NCBI GenBank assembly: GCA_963722575.1
Contig: CAVRNR010000022.1
Span: 930,001 to 994,000, forward strand
Direction of reading: 5' to 3'
Source: Fen-178 sp963722575
GTDB taxonomy: Bacteria; Acidobacteriota; Terriglobia; Bryobacterales; Bryobacteraceae
DNA length: 64,000 nt
A program made the translations under genes and the position numbers. This document shows positions 63,429-64,000 of this stretch, piece after piece; positions within the stretch are counted from its first letter, which is position 1, and every line of letters starts with the position of its first letter. The notes below the pieces were generated by a model that saw only the letters and a list, made by a program, of their open reading frames with translations, made no database searches and had not been told where the DNA came from.

Positions 63429-64000
63429 GCGGCCGCATCTCATTCCGAAAAGGGGACAGACGCATTTATTCCGGCTTCGGCAAAAATGCGTCTGTCCCCT
63501 TTTTGCTGGCGCTCGCCCTGCTGGCGCGCGCCGAGATCATCGATCGCATCGCCGTCTCGGTGGGCAATCGCGTGATCACCGAAAGCGACCTCAATCGGGA
63601 AATCCGGGTGGTTGCTTTTCAGGACGGGGTGAAGCCCGACTTCAGCCCGGCCGGCAAGCGGGCTACCGCCGAGCGCATGGTGGAGCAGGTACTCATCCGG
63701 CGTGAATTGGAAATCAGCCGCTACCCGGTCCCCACCGCCGCCGAGGTGGCGCCGGTGCTCGAGGCGTTCAAGAAGGAGCGCTTTCCGAACGACGAGGCAT
63801 ACCAGCGCGCCTTGGCGGATTACGGCATCACCGATCGGGATGTCAAGGACCTGCTGCTCTGGCAGCGCACGCTGCTGCTGTTCATCGAGGTGCGTTTTCA
63901 ATCCGGGGTCCAGGTGACCGGCCAGGACATTCGGGATTATTTCGACAAGGTGGTGCAGCCGGCGGCGGAAGCCGCCCACCCCGGCCAGCCCATTGCGCTC
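63425..64000 (+). CDS. SurA-like periplasmic chaperone, partial; repeat-derived N-terminus
   Basis: The frame opens at TTG 63425, overlapping the OMP85 stop, and runs off the window. Residues after about 30 read RAEIIDRIAVSVGNRVITES then DLNREIRVVAFQDGVKPDFS and VLIRRELEISRYPV, the SurA N-terminal domain with its inward helices. The first 27 codons run through a perfect palindrome (63448-63503). A TTG at 63503 would give a short signal peptide (MLALALLARA). Assists outer membrane protein folding. Confidence 0.8.
   Translation, partial: MSGRISFRKGDRRIYSGFGKNASVPFLLALALLARAEIIDRIAVSVGNRVITESDLNREIRVVAFQDGVKPDFSPAGKRATAERMVEQVLIRRELEISRYPVPTAAEVAPVLEAFKKERFPNDEAYQRALADYGITDRDVKDLLLWQRTLLLFIEVRFQSGVQVTGQDIRDYFDKVVQPAAEAAHPGQPIAL
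63448..63503. repeat. Perfect 20-bp palindrome, family D (REP-like)
   Basis: AAAAGGGGACAGACGCATTT at 63448-63467 is mirrored exactly at 63484-63503 around a 16-base loop. Such palindromes are a common dispersed class in bacterial genomes and may be mobilised by REP-associated transposases; none is encoded in the window. It lies across the start of the SurA-like gene. Confidence 0.85.

Overview
The window is GC-rich (low 60s %) and densely coded. It looks like a chromosomal segment of an Acidobacteriota bacterium, most likely a Bryobacterales/Solibacter-type organism. This is inferred from lpxB, OMP85 and TolC genes (a diderm envelope), a PEP-CTERM protein with an exosortase, an Mce/Mla lipid transport set, a hopanoid-type HpnK deacetylase, many ECF sigma/anti-sigma pairs and several families of dispersed palindromic repeats. 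No 16S gene is present, so the taxonomy is an inference.

Region by region. 1-2.5 kb: the 3' end of a type III-A CRISPR-Cas operon (csm3 tail, csm4, csm5); no CRISPR array is visible. 2.5-6.9 kb: a decayed accessory stretch with gene fragments, a VapBC-type toxin-antitoxin pair and a broken IS element. 6.9-16 kb: an SDR-aroK-gckA operon, a LON-domain gene followed by a HAD hydrolase split by an in-frame TGA, an ISKra4-type remnant, a PEP-CTERM protein, a catalytically dead M1-like peptidase and lpxB. 16-22.6 kb: an overlapping leftward operon (homocysteine methyltransferase, ferredoxin-type corrinoid activator, ECF sigma, membrane anti-sigma candidate, secreted protein) and a FucP-type sugar transporter. 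22.6-27.7 kb: enolase behind a probable fluoride riboswitch, an intact ISKra4-like IS, tRNA-Ile2(CAT) and a damaged IS630 element. 27.7-33.3 kb: a secreted protein, a P1 peptidase, and mlaE-mlaF-mlaD followed by a ChbG/HpnK deacetylase. 33.3-42.5 kb: a siroheme enzyme, a long leftward stress/efflux operon (USP, small membrane protein, DUF302, TolC, adaptor, RND pump, DUF2892) and a divergent cysteine-desulfurase-like gene. 42.5-45 kb: an epimerase, an XrtH-like exosortase and its associated membrane protein, then tRNA-Gln. 45-51.8 kb: TPM/nucleotidyltransferase/LemA/ferredoxin genes, a leftward accessory operon of uncharacterised families and a phage-like lysozyme cassette. 51.8-64 kb: a TPR-CHAT protease, ECF sigma factor and zinc anti-sigma factor in one unit, a TgpA-type transglutaminase, a ThiF/MoeB enzyme, an OMP85 protein and the start of a SurA-like chaperone.

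The strongest candidates for new biology are the TPR-CHAT/ECF sigma/anti-sigma unit with its highly structured leader RNA, the fluoride riboswitch on enolase, the small regulated operon at 47.6-49.2 kb, and the families of self-folding repeats, one of which has become the N-terminus of a chaperone gene. All function calls come from reading motifs and gene context; no database search was run.
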